Source of the DNA: Sphingobacterium faecium | Lineage (GTDB): Bacteria > Bacteroidota > Bacteroidia > Sphingobacteriales > Sphingobacteriaceae | Reading direction: 5' to 3' | NCBI RefSeq assembly: GCF_003054045.1 | Contig: NZ_QBKH01000012.1 | Span: 25,161-89,160 of the forward strand | DNA length: 64,000 bases | Shown here: piece by piece, positions 31,975 to 41,145 of the stretch | Layout of the letters: each line of letters opens with the position of its first letter | How positions within the stretch are numbered: position 1 is the stretch's first letter | Made by a program: the position numbers and the translations under genes | Notes under the pieces: generated by a model | The model's database searches: none | What the model was told of the DNA's origin: nothing | What the model saw: only the letters and a program-made list of their open reading frames with translations

Positions 31975-33747
31975 ATGATAAAAATTTTAAAGATAAGTGT
32001 TGGTTTCTCTTTCGCTCTTCTAACCTACATTTGTCATCAATCAAATGCACAAACTCGAGTTAGCTCAGCAACAGCAGTACTTCCTATACCTCAAATACCT
32101 CCAACAGGACCGGTAGATAGTTTGCCTATGGGAGATTGGAAGTCTTTCGAAGAAGTTAAACTCGATATTCCTATTTTCCCAGGTCCATTCAAACCAACAT
32201 GGGAATCGATAGAGGCTAATTATCCTGGAGATCCTGATTGGCTCAGGGAAGCGAAGTTTGGTATATGGGTTCACTTTGGCCCTCAAGCATCGGGAGAAAG
32301 TGGTGATTGGTATGCGAGAAAGCTATATACACCTGGTACGCCTGCATATAAAAATCACCTTAAAAATTATGGTCACCCTTCCGAATTTGGTTATAAGGAA
32401 ATACTTAACAAATGGAATCCCACCAAACTTGATCCTGCTAGACTTGCTAAAATATATAAGGATGCCGGAGCAAGATTCTTAATGATCCAAGGCGTACACC
32501 ATGATAATTATGACTTGTGGAACTCACGCTATCAACCATGGAATTCAGTTAACATAGGACCTAAACGTGATTTAATTGGCGAGTGGGCGAAAGCTTGCCA
32601 CGAGAATAACATTCGTTACGGAGTAACCTTTCATCATGAATACACCTGGTGGTGGTGGCAAACAGCTTTTGGAAGCGATACCACAGGGGCTAAGAAAGGA
32701 TTACCTTATGATGGCAATCTTACTGCTACTGATGGAAAGGGTAAGTGGTGGGAAAAATATGACCCTCGCCTACTCTATGGCATAGATCTGCGCGAATATA
32801 AAGGAGTTGCTGAAAAATCTCACACGCCGTGGTCACCACCATCTCCAGGAATTTTTAGTAGACACCTGGAATACGCGAATTGGTATGCCAAGCAATGGGC
32901 ATTACGTATGATGGATGTGGTGGAAAAATATGACCCGGATTTTATATATACAGATGGTACAGTTCAAGGACCTTTCACTGGTAACGGGACAGGTACGGGT
33001 TATAAAGCAGATGCGATGCAGCATGTCATCGCTGATTATTACAATAGGACACTAAAGAGACACGGAAAGGTCAATACTTTTAGTATTGTGAAATTTCGGG
33101 ATAAAACAAATGGTACGGTTACAACCGAGGAATTTGCTATTCCTGAAAAAATTAAAACAGACCAGCCTTGGATAGCGGAAGCGCCGGTTGGAGACTGGTA
33201 TTATGCACCTAATTTTACTTATGACTCCGGAATGATGATCCGATATGTGATAGAGGCTATTGCTCGGGATGGTAATGCTGCTCTCTGTGTTTCACTACTA
33301 CCAGATGGATCATTGGATGAGGGTAGTTTAAAGATGCTCAAAGAGGTAGGAATATGGATGCGACGTAACGGGGAGGCGGTTTATGGAAGCAGAGCATGGA
33401 AAATTCCTGGGGAAGGAGAACAAGAAAACGGGAAATTGAAAATGCTCCCAGGGGGCGGACTTGGTCGCAGACATGCAGAATTTAAGTTTAACACCAAGGA
33501 TTTTAGATTTACCGTAGGAAAAAACGGATCGCTTTATGCTTTTTGTATGAACCTGCCGGAGGCTGGATCTGAATTGAAAATAAAATCACTTGGTAGTAAC
33601 GTAAACTTATTGGAAAAAACGATTAAAAAAGTGAGCATGCTCGGATACGAAGGTAAGTTGAAATGGAAGCAGGTGGCCGATGGATTGGTCGTGACTTGTC
33701 CTTCCCAGATGAATTATGCAACCTCAGTTGTGTTTAGAGTTGAGTAA
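31975..33747 (+). CDS. GH29 alpha-L-fucosidase
   Basis: The 590-aa exported enzyme has a signal ending S-N-A-Q-T, then the GH29 (beta/alpha)8 catalytic domain beginning at K-F-G-I-W-V-H-F-G-P-Q. It includes G-A-R-F-L-M-I-Q-G-V-H-H-D-N-Y-D, V-T-F-H-H-E-Y-T-W-W, and the nucleophile Asp327 in P-D-F-I-Y-T-D-G. A C-terminal beta-sandwich (from about residue 490) is present. It should hydrolyse terminal alpha-L-fucose from glycans in the periplasm or outside. It stands alone with its own terminator and is not attached to either SusCD locus. The acid/base residue cannot be fixed by eye. Confidence 0.92.
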   Translation: MIKILKISVGFSFALLTYICHQSNAQTRVSSATAVLPIPQIPPTGPVDSLPMGDWKSFEEVKLDIPIFPGPFKPTWESIEANYPGDPDWLREAKFGIWVHFGPQASGESGDWYARKLYTPGTPAYKNHLKNYGHPSEFGYKEILNKWNPTKLDPARLAKIYKDAGARFLMIQGVHHDNYDLWNSRYQPWNSVNIGPKRDLIGEWAKACHENNIRYGVTFHHEYTWWWWQTAFGSDTTGAKKGLPYDGNLTATDGKGKWWEKYDPRLLYGIDLREYKGVAEKSHTPWSPPSPGIFSRHLEYANWYAKQWALRMMDVVEKYDPDFIYTDGTVQGPFTGNGTGTGYKADAMQHVIADYYNRTLKRHGKVNTFSIVKFRDKTNGTVTTEEFAIPEKIKTDQPWIAEAPVGDWYYAPNFTYDSGMMIRYVIEAIARDGNAALCVSLLPDGSLDEGSLKMLKEVGIWMRRNGEAVYGSRAWKIPGEGEQENGKLKMLPGGGLGRRHAEFKFNTKDFRFTVGKNGSLYAFCMNLPEAGSELKIKSLGSNVNLLEKTIKKVSMLGYEGKLKWKQVADGLVVTCPSQMNYATSVVFRVE

Positions 33748-33790
33748 AATATCTAGTATACACCTGAATACTCATGTTGTGTATTTAAAA

Positions 33791-33830
33791 TAAATAAGTA
33801 ACGCTGATATAAGACTGCGTTACTTATTTA
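33791..33830 (+). terminator. Terminator of the fucosidase gene
   Basis: Perfect 14-bp arms (TAAATAAGTAACGC and complement) with a 12-base loop, 44 bp after the stop. Confidence 0.75.
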
Positions 33831-34161
33831 TCTCTTGAAGGACACTACCTTGCTCCCACCAATAGAAAATGATAGAAGATTTTACCATTTTTAAAATTTA
33901 ATATGACGAAAACCATATTAATATTGTCATGGATTATCCAAAAAGGTATTTTATAAGCTGTTTGGATTAGCATCGTATCTTTTATCTAGGATTAATTTTG
34001 CATCATATCTTACAAGAAAATTTAATCCAAATTGGAATACAGAAATAGATGATGAACATAGTAGCAGTTAGATGAGTGATATCATGCATCAATGATATTT
34101 GTAAACTGTTAGGCTATTTTATTTAAGAAAGATCTGTATTTAAAGAAAAGAAAAAGGGATA

Positions 34162-34375
34162 TCAATAAAAACAAATTGTTGAAAATAATAATGCACTTTT
34201 CAGACCTTGTAAAACCAGGTTTTCTCCATAAATGTTTAATAAATGCATGATGCTGATTGATAAAGCAATCACAAATGTGGTGATGATCTTGATCCGTAGT
34301 TTATTAAGATTTGTGCTACTCTTTTCTATTTCTGAAGCGATTGTCTGAGCCGATAATTCGGTATTATTTTACGAA
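34162..34375 (-). pseudogene. C-terminal fragment of a membrane protein
   Basis: An open frame of about 70 codons without a start: A-Q-T-I-A-S-E-I-E-K-S-S-T-N-L-N, a helix I-I-T-T-F-V-I-A-L-S-I-S-I-M, then N-L-V-L-Q-G-L-K-S-A-L-L. It reads as the end of a deleted membrane-protein gene lying directly after the MBL remnant. Family not recognised. Confidence 0.5.
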
Positions 34376-34385
34376 TATAGACTCC

Positions 34386-34575
34386 CTACGCATAAATATC
34401 TGCAGGTATAATCACCTTATCGGCAATCCCCTTTTCTTTTACATAGTCCACCCCCGTTTTGCGCGTTAGGAGATAGTGATTGATCGCTTCCATATGAACC
34501 GCAATAGGAGTTGATGCGCTTTATAGACATCTTCTTTTCCCATGATATCATCATAACTCGCAACAAAATGATTGA
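34386..34575 (-). pseudogene. Frameshifted MBL-hydrolase remnant
   Basis: The minus strand encodes P-I-A-V-H-M-E-A-I-N-H-Y and D-K-V-I-I-P-A-D-I-Y before a stop, matching the end of the intact MBL hydrolase at 26012-26851 (V-I-A-V-H-M-D-A-L-D-H and D-K-L-I-V-P-Q-D). The upstream part (D-D-I-M-G-K-E-D-V-Y-K-A-H-Q) is in another frame, so a frameshift separates them. Only the last quarter of the gene survives. Confidence 0.75.
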
Positions 34576-34714
34576 AGCTATTGCTTTATACATGGAATTA
34601 ACAGCTATTAATAATTAGCGTAATACACAACATGTTCGCAAAAGAGGAAGTAATTCACGATTGCATTTAAAAGTTAATTTATCTAAGTTTGTCAGTACCT
34701 ATTTAAGACTATCC

Positions 34715-35305
34715 ATGAATTTAAAGAATGAGATTGATTCAAAACGTTTATTACAGCGCCTACAAGAAGGCGATCGCGATGCGTTCGATCTTATTTTTAA
34801 ACTTTATTGGGATCCGATACTGCTCTATTTATCCAAATTAGTAAAAGATAGAGCTGATGCTGAGGACCTGCTTCAAAATATTTTTGTTAATCTTTGGAAC
34901 AAGAAAGAGTCCTCATCAATACAGCATCTGCAGACATGGCTATATGGTGCAGCACGAAAAAGTGCACTCTTTTATCATCGTACACAAAGCAATCAAAAAA
35001 AACTTATTATCTCTATTCTCGATTACATTCAAGATGAGGGTTTTTCTCTGAGCGATCAGCAACAAGGTAAAGAACTACAAATAATAATTGACAAAGAGAT
35101 TGAAAAATTACCGTTAAAGATGAAAGAAGTCTTTATACTTAGTCGTCAAGAACAGTTAAGTTATAAAGAAATTGCAGAACGTTTACAGATTTCAGATCAA
35201 ACTGTTAAAAAGCAGATAAGTAACGCGTTAAACATCCTTCGGAGCAGTCTTAAAAAACAAGGCCTCTACGCTCTCCTGCTTCTTATTCTCATCGATTTAA
35301 AATAA
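34715..35305 (+). CDS. ECF sigma factor, SusCD locus A
   Basis: The 196-aa FecI-like sigma factor (start at ATG 34715; the longer frame begins with a weak TTG) has region 2 with D-R-D-A-F-D-L-I-F-K-L-Y-W, D-A-E-D-L-L-Q-N-I-F-V-N-L-W and T-W-L-Y-G-A-A-R, and region 4 with L-P-L-K-M-K-E-V-F-I-L-S-R and L-S-Y-K-E-I-A-E-R-L. A hydrophobic tail (Y-A-L-L-L-L-I-L-I) ends the protein. It is followed by a FecR anti-sigma gene, then SusC/SusD, as in transport systems sensed at the outer membrane. Confidence 0.93.
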   Translation: MNLKNEIDSKRLLQRLQEGDRDAFDLIFKLYWDPILLYLSKLVKDRADAEDLLQNIFVNLWNKKESSSIQHLQTWLYGAARKSALFYHRTQSNQKKLIISILDYIQDEGFSLSDQQQGKELQIIIDKEIEKLPLKMKEVFILSRQEQLSYKEIAERLQISDQTVKKQISNALNILRSSLKKQGLYALLLLILIDLK

Positions 35306-35378
35306 ATTAAATATTTTTTTAACATTCATCTACCACCAAGTGCCTCTTGGTGCAACTATGATATAAACAGTGTCCCCA

Positions 35379-36473
35379 ATGGAACAGAAAGATATCGCAG
35401 AAATACTATTAAAGTATGAACTTGGTATAAGTTCAGAAAAAGAGAACAAACTTATTGAGTCTTGGTATGGTGCCCAAACTGCAGAAGATTGGACGTTTAA
35501 TGCTTTAGGACAACAGGAACATAAAAATAATATACTTTCTCAAATTCATAAGCAGATCGGTACTCAATCATCAATCCGCAAACCAATTTACCGATCGCCA
35601 TTATGGTGGAGTGCCGCGGCAGCTATACTCATAGCTGTTTTTGTTCTATTCTTCAATCAAACCCATTGGAATAAATCAGATAAAATCGCAGAAATAGATC
35701 AGTTTAAACCGGGTAAAGACCAAGCAATATTAAAACTAGATGATGGATCCACCTTTGTTCTCAATGGGGCCAAATCAGGTGTAAAAGTTATTGATGGCAC
35801 CGCTGTCTATCTTGATGGATCGGCCATTAGTAAAGATGAACTGCATTCTCAGTTATTGACCATAGAAGTTCCCAAAGGAGGTCAATACCAGGTCACGCTC
35901 CCAGATGGCAGTAAAGTCTGGCTGAATGCAGCTTCCACATTAAGATACCCAATGCAATTCAGCAATACCCAACGCGAAGTATCCTTGGAGGGTGAAGCTT
36001 ATTTTGAAGTGACTAAAAACCCACATAAACCCTTTATTGTAAAATCAACCCATCAACGAGTAGAAGTATTGGGAACAGTATTTAACATTAACAGTTATAC
36101 AGAGCGCGGATATGTGGAGACCACACTTCTTGAAGGTTCCGTGAATGTCAATCAACACCGTTTGCTACCAGGCCAACGATCCCTTATATCCGCATCCTCT
36201 GCCCAGATTCTTCCTGCAGACATTGAAGCTGCTACAGCATGGAGAAAAGGATATTTTCTTTTTGACAATGAACCTTTACCGCATATTTTAGCGACCCTTT
36301 CACGATGGTACAATGTTGAATTTGATTATAAACAAACGGAGATTGAAAAACTATCTTTCTGGGGATCAATTGATAAAAACCAGTCCTTAACGAAAACGCT
36401 AGAATTCTTTGAAAGTACTAATCAAATAAAATTTGACTATCAGGAGGGCAAAATAGCTATCCATAAAAAATAA
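35379..36473 (+). CDS. FecR-type anti-sigma factor, locus A
   Basis: The 364-aa inner-membrane protein (ATG at 35379 preferred to a GTG three codons earlier) has an N-terminal cytoplasmic sigma-binding part and one transmembrane helix (W-S-A-A-A-A-I-L-I-A-V-F-V-L-F-F). Then come the periplasmic FecR domain (V-T-L-P-D-G-S-K-V-W-L-N-A-A-S-T-L-R-Y-P, E-A-Y-F-E-V) and the C-terminal DUF4974 domain (P-L-P-H-I-L-A-T-L-S-R-W-Y-N-V-E-F). It relays a signal from the SusC plug/STN region to the sigma factor. Confidence 0.94.
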   Translation: MEQKDIAEILLKYELGISSEKENKLIESWYGAQTAEDWTFNALGQQEHKNNILSQIHKQIGTQSSIRKPIYRSPLWWSAAAAILIAVFVLFFNQTHWNKSDKIAEIDQFKPGKDQAILKLDDGSTFVLNGAKSGVKVIDGTAVYLDGSAISKDELHSQLLTIEVPKGGQYQVTLPDGSKVWLNAASTLRYPMQFSNTQREVSLEGEAYFEVTKNPHKPFIVKSTHQRVEVLGTVFNINSYTERGYVETTLLEGSVNVNQHRLLPGQRSLISASSAQILPADIEAATAWRKGYFLFDNEPLPHILATLSRWYNVEFDYKQTEIEKLSFWGSIDKNQSLTKTLEFFESTNQIKFDYQEGKIAIHKK

Positions 36474-36523
36474 AACAAACCTAAGTAGAAAACAGACACA
36501 CTAACCTAAACAACAAACCACAG

Positions 36524-39500
36524 ATGAATCGCCTAAAAAACTTGCTATTGGTCACCTCGGTGCTGGCGAGCACCACATTATCCGCGCAACAGCTCAATTA
36601 TCAGGGCAAACCCTCCCTCAAAGAGCTGTTCACTATCATTAGGCAGCAAACCGGTTATAACATCATTGCCTCTAGCAATCAAGTTGACCTGAATGCTATT
36701 GTAACCGTAAAGGCTAAAGATAAAATGCTAAGAGAAGTTCTCGAAGAAGCTTTTCAAAATCTACCCCTTTCTTTTAAGATTGTAGGTAAAGAAATTACCA
36801 TTTTACATGACGACAGGACAAAAGAAAACAAAACCAAAAAGCAGAAAACAGTACAGCAACTGTTTATAAATGGGATCGTACGAGACAAATTAGGTCCGAT
36901 AGAACTCGTCACGATCTACAATAAAAATAATGATAAAGTAACCTTTACCGATAGTAAAGGTATGTTTACTATTGAAAGAACCGACAACACTGACACGCTG
37001 ATTTTTAGCTCACTAGGCTATAAAGAACGAGAGATCTATATCCCGATCAATCAGCAAAAAGTGGATCTACAACTCTTACAAGTACAGACCGTACTCGACG
37101 AAGTCAGTGTACTCTCCTATGGCCAGCAAGTGTCCAAGCGTCTCAACACAGGATCAACATCTGGAGTTACAGCAGCCATCATCGAAAAAACACCAACTGC
37201 AGATCCGCTGATCGCTTTACAAAATCGCGTCCCAGGTCTTCTTATCAACACCTTAAGTGGCCTCCCAGGTATACAGACACAAGTGCAGATCCGTGGCATC
37301 AATACTGTAAATCAAGATGGTCAAGCCAGACAGCCTCTTTTTATCGTGGACGGTATTCCCTTCAACAATAACTCATTGTCTCATATAGGAGCAAATAATT
37401 TAACCAAATCCATTTTAGGGGAGAGTCCGCTCAAAAGTATAGACCCGAGTACCATCGCTAGTATTGAGGTGCTCAAGGATGCAGATGCAACAGCAATTTA
37501 CGGTGCACGTGGTGCCAATGGTGTCATCTTGATCACAACTAAGCGTGGCAAAGTAGGCCGCGCCACACTCAGTGCAGACTATTACCATAGTTTTGCTTCC
37601 ATTGGTCGTCATATGAAAATGCTCAACACGGCCCAATACCTGGAGATGCGTCGAGAAGCTGCAAAAAATGATGGTATAGAACTAACACCAGAAGCCTACC
37701 CCGATTTATTCTCCTGGAGTCAAGCCGAAGACCACAATTGGCAAAAGGAATATTTTAGCAATATCGCACATACTTACAACGCCGAATTATCACTTTCTGG
37801 CGGTTCGTCCAGATTTAATTATATGCTAGGCGGTGGATTTCGCCGTGAAAATACAGTTTACGATAAGAAAAATGGCCTTTCTATAGGCAATTTTCGAAGT
37901 AATCTAGATTATAATACTGCAGATGGAAAGTTTACAGCATCGTTATCAGCAAGCTATGCAACAGATAAAAATGATATTATACCACTTTCCTTTAATAATT
38001 TCTTGACATTACCTCCCAATTATTCACTTTATACTGCCAACGGCGAATTGAACTGGGGACTAGAAAACCCGATTGCACAACTGGAACAAACCATAGAGAA
38101 TAAAACAAAAAATATGGTAAGCAATTTGTCCTTAAGTTACCGACTTTTACCAAATTTAGTGACCAAAATTAACACAGGTTATACCCGTATGCATATGGAC
38201 CAAATGGCGCTCCATCCGAGACGATCATTTAACCCGGCTTATTCAACACCAGGTAGCAACTCGTTTACGGATGCCACTACAGCAACTTTCAATTTTGAAC
38301 CGCAATTGGATTATGACTTAGTCCTAGGTCGTAATGCCTTCCATGCGCTCCTAGGCGGTACTTACAATAACAGTGAAAACGAAAGTATCAACAAGTCTGG
38401 CGCCGATTATTTAGACGACAGCATGATCGAAGATATCAATGCCGCTGGACGGATTGATATCTTACAAGATCAGAGGCAATACCGTTTTCTCTCAGGTTTT
38501 GCACGCATTGGTTGGACCTTTGACCAAAAATATGTACTCAATGGGACGATTCGTCGTGATGGTTCTTCTCGATTTGGTCCTGGCAATAAGTATGGAAATT
38601 TTTGGTCACTTGGCGCAGCCTGGATAGTAAGTGAAGAAAAATGGCTTAAGGAAAACAATATCGGGATTAGCTTTGCTAAGCTGCGCGGTAGTTATGGCCT
38701 TACCGGAAATGATAATATAGGTGATTACTCTTATTTTGTCAATTATGCCAGAAGTCTGGAGAACTATCTAGATCAAGGATTTTTACCGACCAATCTCTTC
38801 AATGCCAACTACCAATGGGAAGTAAATAAGAAACTCGATCTTGCGGCAGAAATGGGTTTTTTGAAAGATCGAATTGTACTTGAGGTCAATTATTACCGCA
38901 ATCGATCAGGCAATCAGCTTGTCGGTTATGGACTACCGACACAAGTTGGCTACAATTCGGTTAATCAAAATTTGGATGCTATTGTGCAAAACAGTGGTTG
39001 GGAATTTAGTTTACAGACTACACCCATCAATAATTTAGTTTTCACCTGGAAAACCAATTTTACAATGAGTATCAATCGTAATAAATTGCTCTCGTTTCCA
39101 GATCTATCAGGATCACCCTATAGCTTAACCTATCAGCTGGGAAAACCCCTCAGCCTAACTTGGGGATATAAATATCTGGGCATCAATCCTACAGACGGAC
39201 AACCCCAATTTGAAGATATCAGCGGTGATGGTCAGATTAGCTTTCCTGATGACTATACAGTACTAGCACCCAATATTCCCACATTTTTTGGTGGAATTGG
39301 CAACTCGTTTAACTACAAAAACTTTGACCTGGATATCTTTTTCAGCTTTAAGAAAAACAAGAATGCCTATTTCTTCCCATTCTCTGGAGCGGGAAGCACT
39401 ATGAATGCTCCCGTCACCGTTCTTGATCGTTGGCAGCAAGCTGGTCAGGATGCTAAATTTCCGGCCTACACAACCAACTCAATGGTGATGTCCAATTATA

Positions 39501-39733
39501 GCAGCTCCAACGCCAACTATGTCGACGCATCGTATCTAAGACTTAACAATATGACATTAAGCTATAGAGTACCGCATAAGTTTATTGAAAAAATAAAGAT
39601 GAAAAACCTACGTGCTTACGCCACTGGGGCAAACCTATTCACCCTAACCAAATTTAAAGGAACAGATCCAGAGACTGGTATCGACATGCCTATGCTACGC
39701 ACATTTACACTAGGAATAAGAAGCTCATTTTAA
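36524..39733 (+). CDS. SusC/RagA TonB-dependent receptor, locus A
   Basis: The 1069-aa outer-membrane transporter has, after the signal, an STN signalling domain (K-E-L-F-T-I-I-R-Q-Q-T-G-Y-N-I), a carboxypeptidase-like domain (F-T-D-S-K-G-M-F-T-I) and a plug with P-L-F-I-V-D-G-I-P-F and S-I-E-V-L-K-D-A-D-A-T-A-I-Y-G-A-R-G-A-N-G-V. A large barrel follows, ending L-G-I-R-S-S-F. The STN domain fits the sigma/FecR pair upstream. It pairs with the SusD at 39753. Substrate unknown; the M16 protease in the locus points to peptides. Confidence 0.95.
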   Translation: MNRLKNLLLVTSVLASTTLSAQQLNYQGKPSLKELFTIIRQQTGYNIIASSNQVDLNAIVTVKAKDKMLREVLEEAFQNLPLSFKIVGKEITILHDDRTKENKTKKQKTVQQLFINGIVRDKLGPIELVTIYNKNNDKVTFTDSKGMFTIERTDNTDTLIFSSLGYKEREIYIPINQQKVDLQLLQVQTVLDEVSVLSYGQQVSKRLNTGSTSGVTAAIIEKTPTADPLIALQNRVPGLLINTLSGLPGIQTQVQIRGINTVNQDGQARQPLFIVDGIPFNNNSLSHIGANNLTKSILGESPLKSIDPSTIASIEVLKDADATAIYGARGANGVILITTKRGKVGRATLSADYYHSFASIGRHMKMLNTAQYLEMRREAAKNDGIELTPEAYPDLFSWSQAEDHNWQKEYFSNIAHTYNAELSLSGGSSRFNYMLGGGFRRENTVYDKKNGLSIGNFRSNLDYNTADGKFTASLSASYATDKNDIIPLSFNNFLTLPPNYSLYTANGELNWGLENPIAQLEQTIENKTKNMVSNLSLSYRLLPNLVTKINTGYTRMHMDQMALHPRRSFNPAYSTPGSNSFTDATTATFNFEPQLDYDLVLGRNAFHALLGGTYNNSENESINKSGADYLDDSMIEDINAAGRIDILQDQRQYRFLSGFARIGWTFDQKYVLNGTIRRDGSSRFGPGNKYGNFWSLGAAWIVSEEKWLKENNIGISFAKLRGSYGLTGNDNIGDYSYFVNYARSLENYLDQGFLPTNLFNANYQWEVNKKLDLAAEMGFLKDRIVLEVNYYRNRSGNQLVGYGLPTQVGYNSVNQNLDAIVQNSGWEFSLQTTPINNLVFTWKTNFTMSINRNKLLSFPDLSGSPYSLTYQLGKPLSLTWGYKYLGINPTDGQPQFEDISGDGQISFPDDYTVLAPNIPTFFGGIGNSFNYKNFDLDIFFSFKKNKNAYFFPFSGAGSTMNAPVTVLDRWQQAGQDAKFPAYTTNSMVMSNYSSSNANYVDASYLRLNNMTLSYRVPHKFIEKIKMKNLRAYATGANLFTLTKFKGTDPETGIDMPMLRTFTLGIRSSF

Positions 39734-39752
39734 ATTAATTAAACAACCTAAA

Positions 39753-41132
39753 ATGAAAAAAAACTTTAAATACCTCATAGCCGGTATACTTCCATTAGCT
39801 TTACTTTCTACCAGCTGCAATAAGTTGCTAGAAGTAACGCCCAAATATATCTATACGACTAAACAAATATATGATAATGACTTACTTGCAGATAGTGTTG
39901 TACTGGCGCTATATGGCAAGTTTGCTACTATGCAAAATGATCTTTCACTGAGTACGGGATTCTCTTCCGACGAATTCAGACCTGGAATAAATAACTTCAA
40001 TGAAGGCTATACATTCATGTATAACTATAACCTAAACCCATTCTCTGGATTCACAAATAGCTATTGGGAGACCTGTTATAGCGTCATCGGTATCGCTAAT
40101 GCGATGGAGGAAGGTGTAGCTCAGTCAACAGGCATGACACAAGCTGGCAAGAATGAAGTCCTAGGACAAGCCAAATTTATGCGTGCATTGAATTATTATT
40201 TTTTGATCAATCTTTATGGTGATGTGCCACTGGTCTTAACCAGCAACTATAAAGAAGAACGCATTAAGCCTCGAATGGCTACTTCAACAGTATACGATCA
40301 GATTGTTAAAGATCTTGAAGATGCAAGCGCGCTCCTGCGCGATCAATATCAGCGTGAACGCGTTCGGGCCAACAAGTGGGCAGCACTAGCACTACTCTCT
40401 CGGGTTTGTCTATTCACCAAAGAATGGGAAAAAGCAGAACAGTCCGCAAGTCAGGTTATTGCGCAGCAGCATCTGTACCGTCTGGGACAATTAGATACAC
40501 AAGACGGCACCAAAGTGATGGATATCTTCGTGAAAAATAACTCCGAGCAAATCCTACAACTGTGGAATAGTCTCGGCTCTTCCATCGGTGGATACACCTT
40601 AGGTACATTTACGAGCTTTGCCGTCACCGAAGATGAGAACGGCCTATTACAAGCCTTCGAATCAGATGATAAACGCAAGGACAATTACACCAAATTAGAA
40701 GAATCAACGACGAGCTATATGAATTACAAGTATCGTTCTAATGGAGAAGATGGCATGCCCAACAATGAGTACACTTCGGTATTACGTCTCAGCGAGCAGT
40801 ATCTTAATCGTGCTGAAGCCAGACTGCAGTTAGGCCATCCATCAGCAATAGAAGATGTCAATATCCTGCGCAAACGCGCTGGTTTAACAGCTATTTCCAA
40901 CAGCATTCCCAAAGAGCAAGCATTGAAAGCCATTATCCACGAGCGCCGAGTTGAACTGTGTTTCGAATGGGCAGACCGTTGGTGTACACTCAAACGGCTA
41001 GGGATAGCCGATGCCGTCATGTCTAAAGCTAAACCGGATACATGGAAATCATATGCACAGCTTTTCCCAATACCTACTACAGAAATTCAAAACAATAGGC
41101 TGTTAAACCAAAATCCGGGATATACAAACTAA
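39753..41132 (+). CDS. SusD/RagB surface binding lipoprotein, locus A
   Basis: The 459-aa lipoprotein (lipobox S-T-S-C) has the SusD TPR-like helices and typical blocks: A-K-F-M-R-A-L-N-Y-Y-F-L-I-N-L-Y-G-D-V-P-L, L-R-L-S-E-Q-Y-L-N-R-A-E-A and I-H-E-R-R-V-E-L-C-F-E-W-A-D-R-W, ending N-Q-N-P-G-Y. It is the lid of the SusC transporter and binds substrate at the cell surface. It starts 19 bp after the SusC gene. Confidence 0.94.
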   Translation: MKKNFKYLIAGILPLALLSTSCNKLLEVTPKYIYTTKQIYDNDLLADSVVLALYGKFATMQNDLSLSTGFSSDEFRPGINNFNEGYTFMYNYNLNPFSGFTNSYWETCYSVIGIANAMEEGVAQSTGMTQAGKNEVLGQAKFMRALNYYFLINLYGDVPLVLTSNYKEERIKPRMATSTVYDQIVKDLEDASALLRDQYQRERVRANKWAALALLSRVCLFTKEWEKAEQSASQVIAQQHLYRLGQLDTQDGTKVMDIFVKNNSEQILQLWNSLGSSIGGYTLGTFTSFAVTEDENGLLQAFESDDKRKDNYTKLEESTTSYMNYKYRSNGEDGMPNNEYTSVLRLSEQYLNRAEARLQLGHPSAIEDVNILRKRAGLTAISNSIPKEQALKAIIHERRVELCFEWADRWCTLKRLGIADAVMSKAKPDTWKSYAQLFPIPTTEIQNNRLLNQNPGYTN

Positions 41133-41145
41133 ACTACCATATACG

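Noticed and set aside
33961..34020. Imperfect direct repeat (GCATCGTATCTTTTA / GCATCATATCTTACA) as a possible CRISPR or repeat array
   Set aside because: Only two diverged units and no regular spacing or further copies.
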